A stretch of 64,000 nucleotides of DNA, taken from NCBI RefSeq assembly GCF_023634655.1, contig NZ_JAMKMS010000010.1:62001-126000 (forward strand), in the 5' to 3' direction. Below the pieces are notes generated by a model that saw only the letters and a program-made list of their open reading frames with translations, was not told where the DNA came from and did no database searches. This DNA comes from Vibrio methylphosphonaticus (lineage in GTDB: Bacteria; Pseudomonadota; Gammaproteobacteria; Enterobacterales; Vibrionaceae). The position numbers were made by a program, and so were the translations under genes. Of this stretch, positions 36,287 through 45,209 are shown in pieces. The stretch's first letter is position 1, and the number at the start of each line of letters is the position of its first letter.

Positions 36287-37314
36287 CCGAGCAAACCGAA
36301 ACACTAATCAAACAAGAAGAACAAGCACCTGAATCTGTCTATCACATCGACTCTGCATCAGAAGCCATTGATAGCAATAGTTGGATGACCTCCTACTCAG
36401 ATTTGTTTTACAACGATTCAGATAATTACTGGGAACCTCCCATTTCACCAACAGGATTGGCTGATGTGGCCAGAGCCAATTCTTATCATGGTTCTTTGCT
36501 AATCGCTCGAGCTAACTACGTAGCAGGACGGTTCCAACAAGGTGGTGCAATTCGCCGTCGACATGTTCAAGCATTTTGTCGTGATTACTTCACCTTTGGT
36601 CATGCTGGGTTCTTAAAAATTCGAGATGGTTTTAAGCGCGTGGTGCGGTTACATCCATTGCCAGGTATGTACCTGCGTAAACGTAAAAATGGCGACTTCA
36701 TCATTCTAGAACGCGACAACCAACAGCGAGAATACCGCAAAGACGATGTGATATTTTTACCACAGTATGATCCCCAACAGCAGATTTATGGTTTACCCGA
36801 CTACTTAGGCAGTATCCAAAGCAGCTTATTGAACAAAGATGCCACGCTGTTTCGCCGCCGTTATTACAAGAACGGCGCTCACATGGGCTTTATCTTTTAC
36901 GCAACAGACCCGAGCTTAAGCGAAGCCGACGAAGAGATGATGAAGGAGACCATTGCCAGCTCTAAAGGCGTGGGTAACTTTCGCAGCATGTTTGTGAACA
37001 TCCCGAACGGCAAAGAGAAAGGTATTCAATTGATTCCGGTAGGAGACATTGCCACTAAAGATGAGTTCGAGCGAATTAAGAACATTACCGCACAAGACAT
37101 TCTGGTAGGCCACCGATTCCCAGTTGGCAAAGCAGGCATTATCCCGCAAGGCACAACCAGTTTAGGGGACCCGATCAAGATTGGCAGCGAATACGCCAAA
37201 GATGAAATCATTCCTGTTTGTGAACTGATTATGGATGAAGTGAACAGTGACCCAGAGATACCTAGGTCACTGAAGTTAGAGTTTGATAAAACAATGGCCG
37301 TCAACACGGGTTAA
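36283..37314 (+). CDS. Portal protein (gpQ-like)
   Basis: A 343-residue P2-type portal. ATG 36283 overlaps the terminase stop as [75 protein letters not shown] and [13 protein letters not shown] are typical blocks. Confidence 0.95.
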   Translation: MTEQTETLIKQEEQAPESVYHIDSASEAIDSNSWMTSYSDLFYNDSDNYWEPPISPTGLADVARANSYHGSLLIARANYVAGRFQQGGAIRRRHVQAFCRDYFTFGHAGFLKIRDGFKRVVRLHPLPGMYLRKRKNGDFIILERDNQQREYRKDDVIFLPQYDPQQQIYGLPDYLGSIQSSLLNKDATLFRRRYYKNGAHMGFIFYATDPSLSEADEEMMKETIASSKGVGNFRSMFVNIPNGKEKGIQLIPVGDIATKDEFERIKNITAQDILVGHRFPVGKAGIIPQGTTSLGDPIKIGSEYAKDEIIPVCELIMDEVNSDPEIPRSLKLEFDKTMAVNTG

Positions 37315-37335
37315 CAGTTTTTAAGTCGTGCTCCA

Positions 37336-38436
37336 CTAACGTCTAAACTTCCAATACGTTCCATCTTGGGTTTGTATTTCGGTCAAACTCGCTCGGTCAG
37401 ACGCCCTCATACTATGATGAAGAATATTAAAAATGTCAGAAATAACAGGGCGTTCTTCAGCGTAATATGAATGGTCTAGAAATCCAGATCCTACATTAGT
37501 CGCATCGATGGTTTCAACTCCATCTAAAACCACTAAATTGGCTCCCGCATCACCCGCTCTTGGGTAGCCGGCATGCACTTCACGCGATACTTTAAGTGGT
37601 ATATCTTCGGATGAAGCATATAGCGTTATTGGGGTATTCGACTTAACCATCTCAGGGACAATATCCCTCTTAAATACATCAGCGTCTATATCTGGCGCCG
37701 CTAGGATAACTTCCCGAACCTTACCTGAAAATTCAGGGTTACTCCTCATCAAGTCAACATAAGAGCGAGTGAGAGCCCTATTCCCCATACTATGGGCAAT
37801 CAAATAGATATTTTCAGCATCAGACTTTTCAACAACATCTTTCAAGAACGCCGTAATATTTGTTTGAGCCCACTGGACATTCACCTCATCTGACGTGTAC
37901 TTCAACATTTTCCCATGTGAAGGCCAGCTATAAAATACCGCTGCTCCATCGAAGCTCAGGTCATAAACCATCTGGGCAGTTCTTCTCGCGGCATCTGAAA
38001 ACGTCACATTGTAGCCATGCACATAAATGAGCAAATCGTTGTCACGTGATACTCCTACTCTACCCTTTAATCGTTCAAAATAGTCTTCTTTTTCCGACCG
38101 GAAAATAGTGTGTAAAATGACATGCTTATCTGGATTTTCAAAGAATTCTAACTTCCACCATGTGGGTGATTCTAATTCACCAATTTTATGATCTTGGGGA
38201 ATAGAGACTGCAGCAATTCCGTAGGTCACATCCGCACGTTTAGCACCATAATATTCGTAAACGTCTTGTTCATTATCGATTGCACGATCTGTAGCAAAGA
38301 AAACATCAACCATAGTATATGACTCGTCATCTTCACTGGGTTCACGGGGTTCACTTGGTAGCATTTGCTCTGTAGAAGCACACCCAAACATCACCATGGA
38401 TACTACCAACATCGCTATTAGCTTAAAATTTTTCAT
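37336..38436 (-). CDS. DUF900-type alpha/beta-hydrolase lipoprotein (cargo gene)
   Basis: A 366-residue predicted lipoprotein: signal peptide with lipobox MFGC near residue 19, acidic linker, then an alpha/beta-hydrolase fold with LLIYVHGYNVTFSDAARRTAQM (oxyanion region), nucleophile elbow AHSMGNRAL, AAPDIDAD and a late His (DHSYY). DUF900 hydrolases fit well. It is convergent with the portal gene, on the opposite strand to the P-Q unit, and is not a known structural gene, so it is probably a lysogenic-conversion cargo. Substrate unknown. Confidence 0.8.
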   Translation of the reverse strand: MKNFKLIAMLVVSMVMFGCASTEQMLPSEPREPSEDDESYTMVDVFFATDRAIDNEQDVYEYYGAKRADVTYGIAAVSIPQDHKIGELESPTWWKLEFFENPDKHVILHTIFRSEKEDYFERLKGRVGVSRDNDLLIYVHGYNVTFSDAARRTAQMVYDLSFDGAAVFYSWPSHGKMLKYTSDEVNVQWAQTNITAFLKDVVEKSDAENIYLIAHSMGNRALTRSYVDLMRSNPEFSGKVREVILAAPDIDADVFKRDIVPEMVKSNTPITLYASSEDIPLKVSREVHAGYPRAGDAGANLVVLDGVETIDATNVGSGFLDHSYYAEERPVISDIFNILHHSMRASDRASLTEIQTQDGTYWKFRR

Positions 38437-38606
38437 ACCTTCAATTCTAATTACTAAACAAGTTGTACATGTTCTTATAGGATAGTTTTAACGACTTTCC
38501 TTACCTTTTTATTAATAGTGTGATGTTCAATTACCTAAGACGTTACTCGCAAATATCGCCTCTTATCTCATACTAATCTTCCAACTAAATTTGCTTAAAT
38601 AGCGAC

Positions 38607-38900
38607 ATGAATACAAAAACCGAACTGCTCACCCTTATCAAATTCGTAAGAGCTGAAAAACCAGCTTTAGACCACTTCACTAGCACATTGGAAAAAACAG
38701 TCAAAAAAACGCCTGATGATGAAATTGATTTTCACAGAATGAACGACCAAAGCCTGCCCGATATCCTGTTCATTCTGGCGCTGACCAGTGAAGACGTTCT
38801 TTCTCAGTATTCCCGTATTTTCATTAATTTAGCGTCACATGAAATAGCCAACATTTACCGCCCAAACCTGGCATTTTCATCGATCATACACCCCCATTAA
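38607..38900 (+). CDS. Hypothetical phage protein
   Basis: A 97-residue mostly helical protein (LIKFVRAEKPALDHFTSTLEKTVKK; LPDILFILALTSEDVLSQYS). I do not recognise it. It lies just upstream of the Ogr-like gene on the same strand. Confidence 0.6.
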   Translation: MNTKTELLTLIKFVRAEKPALDHFTSTLEKTVKKTPDDEIDFHRMNDQSLPDILFILALTSEDVLSQYSRIFINLASHEIANIYRPNLAFSSIIHPH

Positions 38901-38963
38901 ACCTGTACAAAAGCACAGTATTTAATCTACTATATCAAGGTCAGTCAGCGAGTTAGGTTAAGT

Positions 38964-39425
38964 ATGCGAGTTTATTGCAAATGCGGTGAACGCGCGATTG
39001 TTAGCAGAAGCAAAGCAGCGGATGCAAATTGCGCGGAGTTATCTTGTTCATGTTCAAACCCAGATTGCGGCCACACCTTTGTAAGTGCGCTAGGGTATAA
39101 ACATTCTTTAAAGCCTTCAAAGGTTCACCTAGGGATTGGTGCAGCCAGCAAGCCTCTGTTTGGTAAAGTATTTGGTACCCGTGTTTTTTGTGGTTGCGGA
39201 GAACGGGCGGTAATCAACAAAACCAACCGCCTATCCAATGACTGCGCAGACCTTTATTGCGAATGTAAAAACCCTGAATGTGAACATCAATTTGTGATGT
39301 CGTTATACTTCAGCCACACATTAAGCCCATCATCAAAAACAACACAGCAACTGGCTAATTCATTGGTAAAGGCTCTGCCCCCAGAAAAGAGGCAGGAGCT
39401 TAGTCTTCAGCTATCGATGTTCTAA
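38964..39425 (+). CDS. Tandem Ogr/Delta-type zinc-finger late activator
   Basis: A 153-residue protein made of two Ogr-like units: residues 1-50 (VYCKCGERA...CSNPDCGHTFVSALGYKHSLKPS) and about 72-125 (VFCGCGERA...CKNPECEHQFVMSLYFSHTLSPS). Each has a C-x-C...C-x4-C zinc site. Ogr of P2 has one unit, Delta of satellite P4 has two fused, so this is Delta-like. It should activate the late operons O-N-M-L... and P-Q. Start ATG 38964. Confidence 0.88.
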   Translation: MRVYCKCGERAIVSRSKAADANCAELSCSCSNPDCGHTFVSALGYKHSLKPSKVHLGIGAASKPLFGKVFGTRVFCGCGERAVINKTNRLSNDCADLYCECKNPECEHQFVMSLYFSHTLSPSSKTTQQLANSLVKALPPEKRQELSLQLSMF

Positions 39426-39644
39426 TTACAACCTAAACTCAGGGCTTTCTACCTCATCGGCCATTTCAATTATCGATTGAATGGCTTTTGTTTTTTCAGC
39501 ATCAATTAAGTGAGGGTACTTCGCCACTAATCCTCTCATCAATAGTACTCCCGCTTCAGCACGCCCTTCCGCAGGCATACTCACTGAAACACCGTCAATG
39601 ATCACATCAAGCGCCAATTGAAATAGCTTTTTTTCTTCTTTCAT
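39426..39644 (-). CDS. Small SOS-controlled phage protein
   Basis: A 72-residue protein, MKEEKKLFQLALDVII...EMADEVESPEFRL, function unknown. ATG 39644 is chosen because a perfect LexA-type operator lies 34 bp upstream; longer starts (39728, 39788) would put the operator inside the gene. Ribosome site AAGGG precedes it. Position and SOS control recall the Tum antirepressor of phage 186, but no sequence similarity is claimed. It is convergent with the Ogr-like gene and ends one base after it. Confidence 0.7.
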   Translation of the reverse strand: MKEEKKLFQLALDVIIDGVSVSMPAEGRAEAGVLLMRGLVAKYPHLIDAEKTKAIQSIIEMADEVESPEFRL

Positions 39645-39673
39645 ATCAATACCCTTACCAACGACCCTACAAA

Positions 39674-39697
39674 TATACTGTATATTCATACAGTATT
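39674..39697 (-). promoter_or_regulatory. LexA (SOS) operator
   Basis: CTGTATATTCATACAG (39678-39693) matches CTGT-N8-ACAG with an AT-rich core, and the palindrome extends to TACTGTATATTCATACAGTA. It sits just upstream of the small gene that starts at 39644. Confidence 0.85.
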
Positions 39698-39919
39698 CTA
39701 TAGGCGTTTTTTGACTCACTTCACTCATCTTCTTTTTCCTTGTTTTTTTCCATACACAAACACAGTAACAAATTCGGTCTGAAACCAATTGATCGCTACT
39801 TGACGTATTTTGTTTGCAGAACCAAATATGTTATGGCGCAATTGTGCTTAATAAAAAACTGAATGAGTGGAGGGGGATTGGGAAGGAGAGTTAACTTAAT
39901 AATCTACTTTTCTTTCATG

Positions 39920-39961
39920 GTGTCAATCATTCATTTTTGGTTTAAATGACCTTATTGACAC
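39920..39961 (-). other. Long hairpin downstream of the CoiA-like gene
   Basis: GTGTCAAT (39920-39927) pairs with ATTGACAC (39954-39961); an inner CATTT/AAATG stem adds stability. The 430-bp stretch 39645-40073 otherwise holds the LexA site and AT-rich DNA with no supportable gene. It could end the leftward early transcript. Confidence 0.5.
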
Positions 39962-40073
39962 TGAGTTATTTTATTTATATTAATCAATATCTTAAAAACT
40001 ATCAGACTATTATTTCTTTCGTATTTGTGATGTTAGACGATGACGGTAATGCACTACATTCTATGAGTTGGGC

Positions 40074-41375
40074 TTACCCCTTCATGTCTTTATAAGTTCT
40101 CACTGATGACACAAGTGAATCAACATTTTCACTAGTCAACGGAGGTAGTGTTCTTCTATTTTCAGCAATAGTAGTCGGCATAAGAGAATCATTTTTTAAT
40201 CTCCTAACAACCATCCAGTCTCTTTCTAATTCATCGAATTTGTCTTCGTAGTGCAGCTTTATAATCTGTATAGCAGTGTCTACTTTCGTTACAGAGTCAT
40301 CTTCTCTTAAAACCAGCTCTAGGGTACGGAGCGTTTCAATTTCAGACTTGAGGAGGCTTAGCTGAGAGTTCAAGCTAAATTCAGTGGTGGAAACCTGGTG
40401 TTTAACCGCTTCCATTTGCTGTTTTCTATACTTTGAGATTTCTTGATCAAGTGCGACTTTCGCATTGTTAAATTGATTTTTGACTGCGCTACACTGAGAT
40501 TTCAATTCTTTAATTTGATGTTGAAGCTGATGTGTCTGTTGCAGATAAGCCCTAACCTCCTTTTGAGATTCAATATTTCGTCGTAGGTTGTTTTCGTATT
40601 TTTTGACCTTATTTTCAACTTTAACTTTGTGCTTCTCCCAGTCAGAGTAACATCTTGATAGCTTATTCACTGACTGACTGAGCGTGTCCCGTTTAGCTTC
40701 CAACTCTCTACCACACTCGCGCAAATACCGGAGCTGGCTACCCTGCTCAGAGATATGTTTTTGGTTTAACGCTGCAAGCTCTTCAGCAAAAATTGATAAT
40801 GGGTTAATGGATAGACAGTGAACCGTCGCTTGGTCGATCAATGCTCTAACTATCTCTTCATCTAAATACTCCACTCCCTCAGGGAGACGAGTTGGTAACA
40901 CTATTTCGATTAGGTTTTCTCTTTGCTTTCGATAGAAGGATACCTTTTCTTTTTCGCATTGATGACTCACACAAATTTCAACTAAGAAACGTTCACCATC
41001 AACTGAAGTACAGACAAGATCTGGCCGATATAGACCATCAAACACTTCTTCTTCAACTTCCGAGAATTCAACATCAATATAGTGACTTTGCCCATTCAAC
41101 GTTAAGTGTCGAAACTTGATTCTTCTATCCTTCTTAATCACTTCTTTAGCAATTAAATGAAGCTCGGTCTCTCCTGACCAGGAACAAGCTTGCGTACTAA
41201 CATGCGCAAAACTCCATGCAATACTACCCTGGCGAGCAAGAACTGGCTTATCACACACAATACAATTGCAATCACATTTAAGTCCGTTATCAGCATCTTT
41301 GATGGAAATGACATTACCTGTCTTATCGACAGCACGAGTCATTAATAGATGTCCTAACTTCGTTTCCTTGTCCAT
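40074..41375 (-). CDS. CoiA-like nuclease with zinc cluster and long coiled coil
   Basis: A 433-residue protein. Cys34, 36, 38 and 41 plus a FAHVSTQAC segment form a zinc-cluster region as in CoiA-type proteins; ETELHLIAK follows. RPDLVCTSVDGERFLVEICVS (about 117-137) looks like a PD-(D/E)XK core with Asp119 and Glu133, although the lysine of E-x-K is not obvious. Residues about 195-385 are predicted coiled coil. It lies between late-control and replication genes, where P2-like phages vary. Role unknown; DNA processing or anti-phage defence are possible. Confidence 0.65.
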   Translation of the reverse strand: MDKETKLGHLLMTRAVDKTGNVISIKDADNGLKCDCNCIVCDKPVLARQGSIAWSFAHVSTQACSWSGETELHLIAKEVIKKDRRIKFRHLTLNGQSHYIDVEFSEVEEEVFDGLYRPDLVCTSVDGERFLVEICVSHQCEKEKVSFYRKQRENLIEIVLPTRLPEGVEYLDEEIVRALIDQATVHCLSINPLSIFAEELAALNQKHISEQGSQLRYLRECGRELEAKRDTLSQSVNKLSRCYSDWEKHKVKVENKVKKYENNLRRNIESQKEVRAYLQQTHQLQHQIKELKSQCSAVKNQFNNAKVALDQEISKYRKQQMEAVKHQVSTTEFSLNSQLSLLKSEIETLRTLELVLREDDSVTKVDTAIQIIKLHYEDKFDELERDWMVVRRLKNDSLMPTTIAENRRTLPPLTSENVDSLVSSVRTYKDMKG

Positions 41376-41430
41376 TCCCCACCTTCAGATATTAATAAGC
41401 TCAAACACGGAGCGTATTGCTCAACTGATG

Positions 41431-43560
41431 TTAACATAGCATCGGCACCAACGTTCCTTGCTTATAATCAAGAAGTTCCTGATTCCATTTATCTATCTGT
41501 TCTTGTTCTGGTTCATCAGGAACCGTGTAACGGTCTGCTAACGAACGCCAATAAGCCTGCCGATCTTTAAACCGAATGTAGTGTTTTTTATAGAACTCAT
41601 TGGCATCCTGCTTTATATCGCACATATCAATGTCGGAACATTTCAAACTCCAACCACGAGCACCTGCAGCCCAAAGCAGAAAACTGTCCATTTTAGATTT
41701 CGAATTTTCTCCATCAAATGAAATGCAGAAGCGATTTGCACTGCTGACGTGTACGCCGCGCTCTCGAACCGTTTTACTTATCTTTTGCGCAGTTTTCTCC
41801 AAACGGATAATTCGTTGGTAGAGCTTGTTCTGATAAACGTCAGGCTTTTTTTGTAGCTTTGCAATTGACTTGGCTTTAATAGCTTGAGCTTTTTCAGTGT
41901 TCAACTTTCTGATTTTGCGTTGTAGAGGCTTCTTCCACTGCTCAAGCTTAGAGCCCATTTCTCGGATAATAGCTGTCATATTATGAGTTTCAAAAGCGGC
42001 AAGGCACTCCCAACCCGGAGCGCGTGAGCACCTAGCTATGTTATAGCGATTCCCACGTATCAATCCTTGGTCAGCATTAGCACCTTTCGCTGCATACCCA
42101 ACAGCTTTGATGATGTACGAACTGGCTGCGGTCGGTTTCCGAATTCGCGCCAACTGAGCAAAACCATGCCCCCAAATTTTCTCAAGCCGTTTCGCCCAAG
42201 GACTAAACAACGGTTCGGGAACCGACCACCGCAATAGCAAGTGAACATGTGGGTTTGGTTCTCCGTATTCATTTGCGGGACACTCCGCTACCCAGATGTA
42301 ATGAAAATCAGCGGGTGTGATAGTTGGTCCCTCAGGTGAAGGCTGCACATGCATAGGAACTTTGTGATTTTTGAGATCACTGTACTTAGCTCCCGAGTCC
42401 GCATCTATCTGGGTAGTGTGGTCTGCAACCCAACCCCGCTGATACATTTTCTTAGCCGCATCCAGAAAGCGAGATACTTCTTTTCCTATGCTCGTTTCAA
42501 GAGTCTTTTCCATAGTGAATTCTTGCTCTGGCTTTTGCTTAATATCGCAATAGGGGCCAGCGATAACGCCACCACGATTCATTGTTTTGGGATACGGCGT
42601 ATCCTTGGAAGGGACGGTACAATACTCTCCCCCAATCTCAGTAATTGAGTCCCAAATTTTCTTTTCACCGCGCTTTGGATGAGCCGTAACCATGTTGCGC
42701 CTGTAGCGTATCGGGTGATGGGAACCCATAGTGTTGCAATCAACCTCATCCACCATGCCTCCAAACAGTTCAAGTCGCTTCCTTTGGGAAAACGTTAATG
42801 TAAGGAAAGTAGTGAAGCCTCCATGACAAGCAGCCGTATAGGCTCCGGCCTCGAATATTCGACTCACCGCTCGGGGGTTAAGTTTGTCAGTGAACCTCAC
42901 TCCGACATTTTCAGCCGGGGCATTACCTGATGGCGTTTCCGTAATGACCTGCAGTTTGTATGTCTCGTTCCAATCTCTATGCATGAGTTGCACAGATGTT
43001 GGTACTTTGTCAGGTTCACCTCTCGCCTTCTTACCATTTTGATTCAGGATAGACGCCCTATTTTGCTCCGTAGAGCGGTACAGGATGTCCTCATTATCAT
43101 GCGCTTGCGTTGACGCCAAAAGGATTGTGCCGGAGCTTCTCTCCCTCAAAGGGCGCAGCAATCGGCTAATTTTCTTGAAGTTATCAACCCTATGTCGACC
43201 TGTCGGACTTTTGCGCCCCTTGACTAGCCTATACTCTTCGGCGATTCTCGCCGCCGCTTCGCGGAGGGGTTTGGGTGTATGATTCACCTTGTTAAAGAAG
43301 TCCGTTCTTCTAATAAGATCAACTTCGCGCTTCGATTTTTTATTAAGAACACGGTCATAAATAGGGATTTTCTTAACCACTCCACTATCCAAAATCGCTT
43401 GTTCTTGGTCGGTATAAAGTTTGGAACCAAAAAAACCAGCATTATAGCTGGCATCATTCTTTTTGATTCTATCAAGGGGCATTACTGCCCCTGCGACAAA
43501 AGTGAGGTCGTTACTGGTAAGTGCTTTACCAGTTCTCCCCTTCTCTGGTTTCAATAACAT
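41431..43560 (-). CDS. HUH rolling-circle replication initiator (gpA-like)
   Basis: About 709 residues. The three HUH blocks appear in order: FLTLTF (motif 1), NPHVHLLLRW (His-u-His, motif 2) and SSYIIKAVGYAAKG (catalytic Tyr region, motif 3). This nicks the origin for P2-type rolling-circle replication. ATG 43560 (MLLKPEKG) limits overlap with the preceding gene; starts at 43578 or 43611 are possible. The C-terminal third is basic and helical. Confidence 0.88.
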   Translation of the reverse strand: MLLKPEKGRTGKALTSNDLTFVAGAVMPLDRIKKNDASYNAGFFGSKLYTDQEQAILDSGVVKKIPIYDRVLNKKSKREVDLIRRTDFFNKVNHTPKPLREAAARIAEEYRLVKGRKSPTGRHRVDNFKKISRLLRPLRERSSGTILLASTQAHDNEDILYRSTEQNRASILNQNGKKARGEPDKVPTSVQLMHRDWNETYKLQVITETPSGNAPAENVGVRFTDKLNPRAVSRIFEAGAYTAACHGGFTTFLTLTFSQRKRLELFGGMVDEVDCNTMGSHHPIRYRRNMVTAHPKRGEKKIWDSITEIGGEYCTVPSKDTPYPKTMNRGGVIAGPYCDIKQKPEQEFTMEKTLETSIGKEVSRFLDAAKKMYQRGWVADHTTQIDADSGAKYSDLKNHKVPMHVQPSPEGPTITPADFHYIWVAECPANEYGEPNPHVHLLLRWSVPEPLFSPWAKRLEKIWGHGFAQLARIRKPTAASSYIIKAVGYAAKGANADQGLIRGNRYNIARCSRAPGWECLAAFETHNMTAIIREMGSKLEQWKKPLQRKIRKLNTEKAQAIKAKSIAKLQKKPDVYQNKLYQRIIRLEKTAQKISKTVRERGVHVSSANRFCISFDGENSKSKMDSFLLWAAGARGWSLKCSDIDMCDIKQDANEFYKKHYIRFKDRQAYWRSLADRYTVPDEPEQEQIDKWNQELLDYKQGTLVPMLC

Positions 43561-43861
43561 TGATATCCCAAATTCCATCTTCCGCACGTAACGCCACATT
43601 GAAAAAGGCATGCTTTTGCGAAATTTCTACGAACGAATAAACATTCGATTCAATTTCATCAAGTACGAAAACCCGCTGCATGTATTCGTTGCCAATCCCG
43701 ACCGCTACTGCGCAATCGGGATTATTTTCCTTCACGTCTAAAAACGTGTCGTCTTGAGCAGGCTCCAGTTCATACTCATCGACTTCAAATTTAAGAAGAA
43801 GGTCGCTTTCTTGGCATATGTCTGCCAAGACACTTTGTAATTGCTTTAACTTTTCGTTCAT
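43526..43861 (-). CDS. Hypothetical acidic early phage protein
   Basis: A 111-residue acidic protein starting MNEKLKQLQSVLADI and ending RAEDGIWDINVIETREGENW. Not recognised. It is in the early leftward operon upstream of the replication gene, which it overlaps slightly. Confidence 0.65.
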   Translation of the reverse strand: MNEKLKQLQSVLADICQESDLLLKFEVDEYELEPAQDDTFLDVKENNPDCAVAVGIGNEYMQRVFVLDEIESNVYSFVEISQKHAFFNVALRAEDGIWDINVIETREGENW

Positions 43862-43952
43862 ACAATGCTCTCTGTTTAGATGTAAGATTAATCTCGGCAC
43901 CTCTATCGGCGCCCTTAACTAATCGCATTGTTGCATATTCTCGTATTTTCAT
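43791..43952 (-). CDS. Small basic protein, overlapping frame
   Basis: A 53-residue basic ORF (MKIREYATMRLVKG...GRHMPRKRPSS). It starts with ATGA overlap on the stop of the preceding gene and has a strong TTGGAGG ribosome site, both signs of a real gene. It overlaps the next gene's start by 71 bp in another frame, which weakens the case. Confidence 0.45.
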   Translation of the reverse strand: MKIREYATMRLVKGADRGAEINLTSKQRALYERKVKAITKCLGRHMPRKRPSS

Positions 43953-44176
43953 ACTGCCTCCAATTCCTGAGTTGTGACCAACATAAAACCGCCCTTGCCT
44001 TCAACTTGTTTCAACACACCTTTAGTTAAGTGAGTACAACCAAGTTCGAAACAAGCTTGGTCAATAGCTCGTTCCATCGATTCAAAATCACCAACCAAAA
44101 CATTGGCAACTTCTTGCGTTTGTTCATGGCGAATAACTCCTCCATCTGGACAAAGCATTATTGCGGCATATTGCAT
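43949..44176 (-). CDS. Hypothetical early phage protein
   Basis: A 75-residue protein, MQYAAIMLCPDGGVIRHEQ...GGFMLVTTQELEAV, function unknown. It lies 9 bp after the preceding gene in the leftward early operon. Confidence 0.7.
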   Translation of the reverse strand: MQYAAIMLCPDGGVIRHEQTQEVANVLVGDFESMERAIDQACFELGCTHLTKGVLKQVEGKGGFMLVTTQELEAV

Positions 44177-44185
44177 AGCGTTCCC

Positions 44186-44593
44186 CTATTCCCCAATCGC
44201 TGCCAAGCAGTACTGCTCGAACTGAAAAAGTGCCTCATCATCCCAGTGGCCTAAGTCACGTAGGGCGAGCATTTCAATAAACAAGCGGCGGTTGTTCATA
44301 TCTAGCTGTGACCAATGGTGTAGCTGTGGTTTCGCGTTTTCACTTTGGCAAGAGCGATACCAGCTCACGTAGTGATGAGCAAAGAAGACACAAGCGCGGT
44401 CGCCTTGCATGGCTTGTTTGATGTCGGCCAACACATCTTCTTGTGGTCGATGGGTTTGAACGGGGGTGAGTTTCTTCGCAATGGCGTCGAGTTGAATGAG
44501 CATTTCATGTTGTTGCTCAGTGCTGCTTTTCTCGAACCTTGCCGAAATTTGCTCAAATGACGTGTCAAATAGATGGATTTCAAAATCACTCAT
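44186..44593 (-). CDS. Hypothetical early phage protein
   Basis: A 135-residue protein (MSDFEIHLFDTSFEQI...FEQYCLAAIGE) with conserved-looking aromatic segments (FFAHHYVSWYRSC, LHHWSQLDMNNRRLF). Not recognised. It overlaps the upstream gene by 4 bp (ATGA). Confidence 0.7.
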   Translation of the reverse strand: MSDFEIHLFDTSFEQISARFEKSSTEQQHEMLIQLDAIAKKLTPVQTHRPQEDVLADIKQAMQGDRACVFFAHHYVSWYRSCQSENAKPQLHHWSQLDMNNRRLFIEMLALRDLGHWDDEALFQFEQYCLAAIGE

Positions 44594-45141
44594 GATTTCA
44601 CCTCTGCTTTTGCTTCGGCTTCTTCACGGGCTTCAATGATCAGCTCTGTTAATTGGCTTTCAATAGACAGCAATTGTTCCAATATGTCGCTTGCTGACAT
44701 TTCAACTTGTGCAACCAACAGAACTTTCATGGGTAGTTCGCAGGTGTCATAAGCCGCTAGTCTGTAGTTGTTATATTGGCCGCTAAACTCGGTAAAGACA
44801 TGAATCACATCCGTGTTCGCCATCGCCAACACGTTAATGGCGTGAACAATGTCGAATACATCGCGCATATCTAAACTCACGTTCACTGCTTGGGCATTAT
44901 TCCCAACACCTTCTGCAGATTGGTCATGCTCGTCGAAACCGCATTGAGTGAGTAATTGCTTCGGCACTAGCCAACTTAAAGCAAAGGTTAAACGTCGCTG
45001 GCTGCTTAACATCACGTCGTGGATTTCCCGCGACTGACGCAGCATGTCGCTTGCCTCCTTGTGATACTTCTCCGCTAATGCTTGGTCACTAACTGGCGGG
45101 ATTGGTTGTCTTGGTCTGTGTCGATATTTTGGGTCTGTCAT
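44590..45141 (-). CDS. Hypothetical early phage protein
   Basis: A 183-residue protein with a Pro/Arg-rich N-terminus (KYRHRPRQPIPPVSD) and Glu/Ala-rich C-terminal helix (IEAREEAEAKAEVKS). Function unknown. Ribosome site AGGAGC precedes ATG 45141. Confidence 0.7.
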   Translation of the reverse strand: MTDPKYRHRPRQPIPPVSDQALAEKYHKEASDMLRQSREIHDVMLSSQRRLTFALSWLVPKQLLTQCGFDEHDQSAEGVGNNAQAVNVSLDMRDVFDIVHAINVLAMANTDVIHVFTEFSGQYNNYRLAAYDTCELPMKVLLVAQVEMSASDILEQLLSIESQLTELIIEAREEAEAKAEVKS

Positions 45142-45154
45142 CTTCTATGCTCCT

Positions 45155-45180
45155 ACGCTAAGACGAAAAAAACGCCCCCT
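45155..45180 (-). terminator. Terminator or attenuator inside the early operon
   Basis: On the minus strand GCCCTC-GAAA-GGGGGC (stable tetraloop stem with one U-G pair) is followed by GTTTTTTT. It lies between the 117-residue gene and the next early genes and may cause partial termination or require antitermination. Confidence 0.7.
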
Positions 45181-45209
45181 TTCGAGGGCAAAGGACACTG
45201 GCTAGGGTG

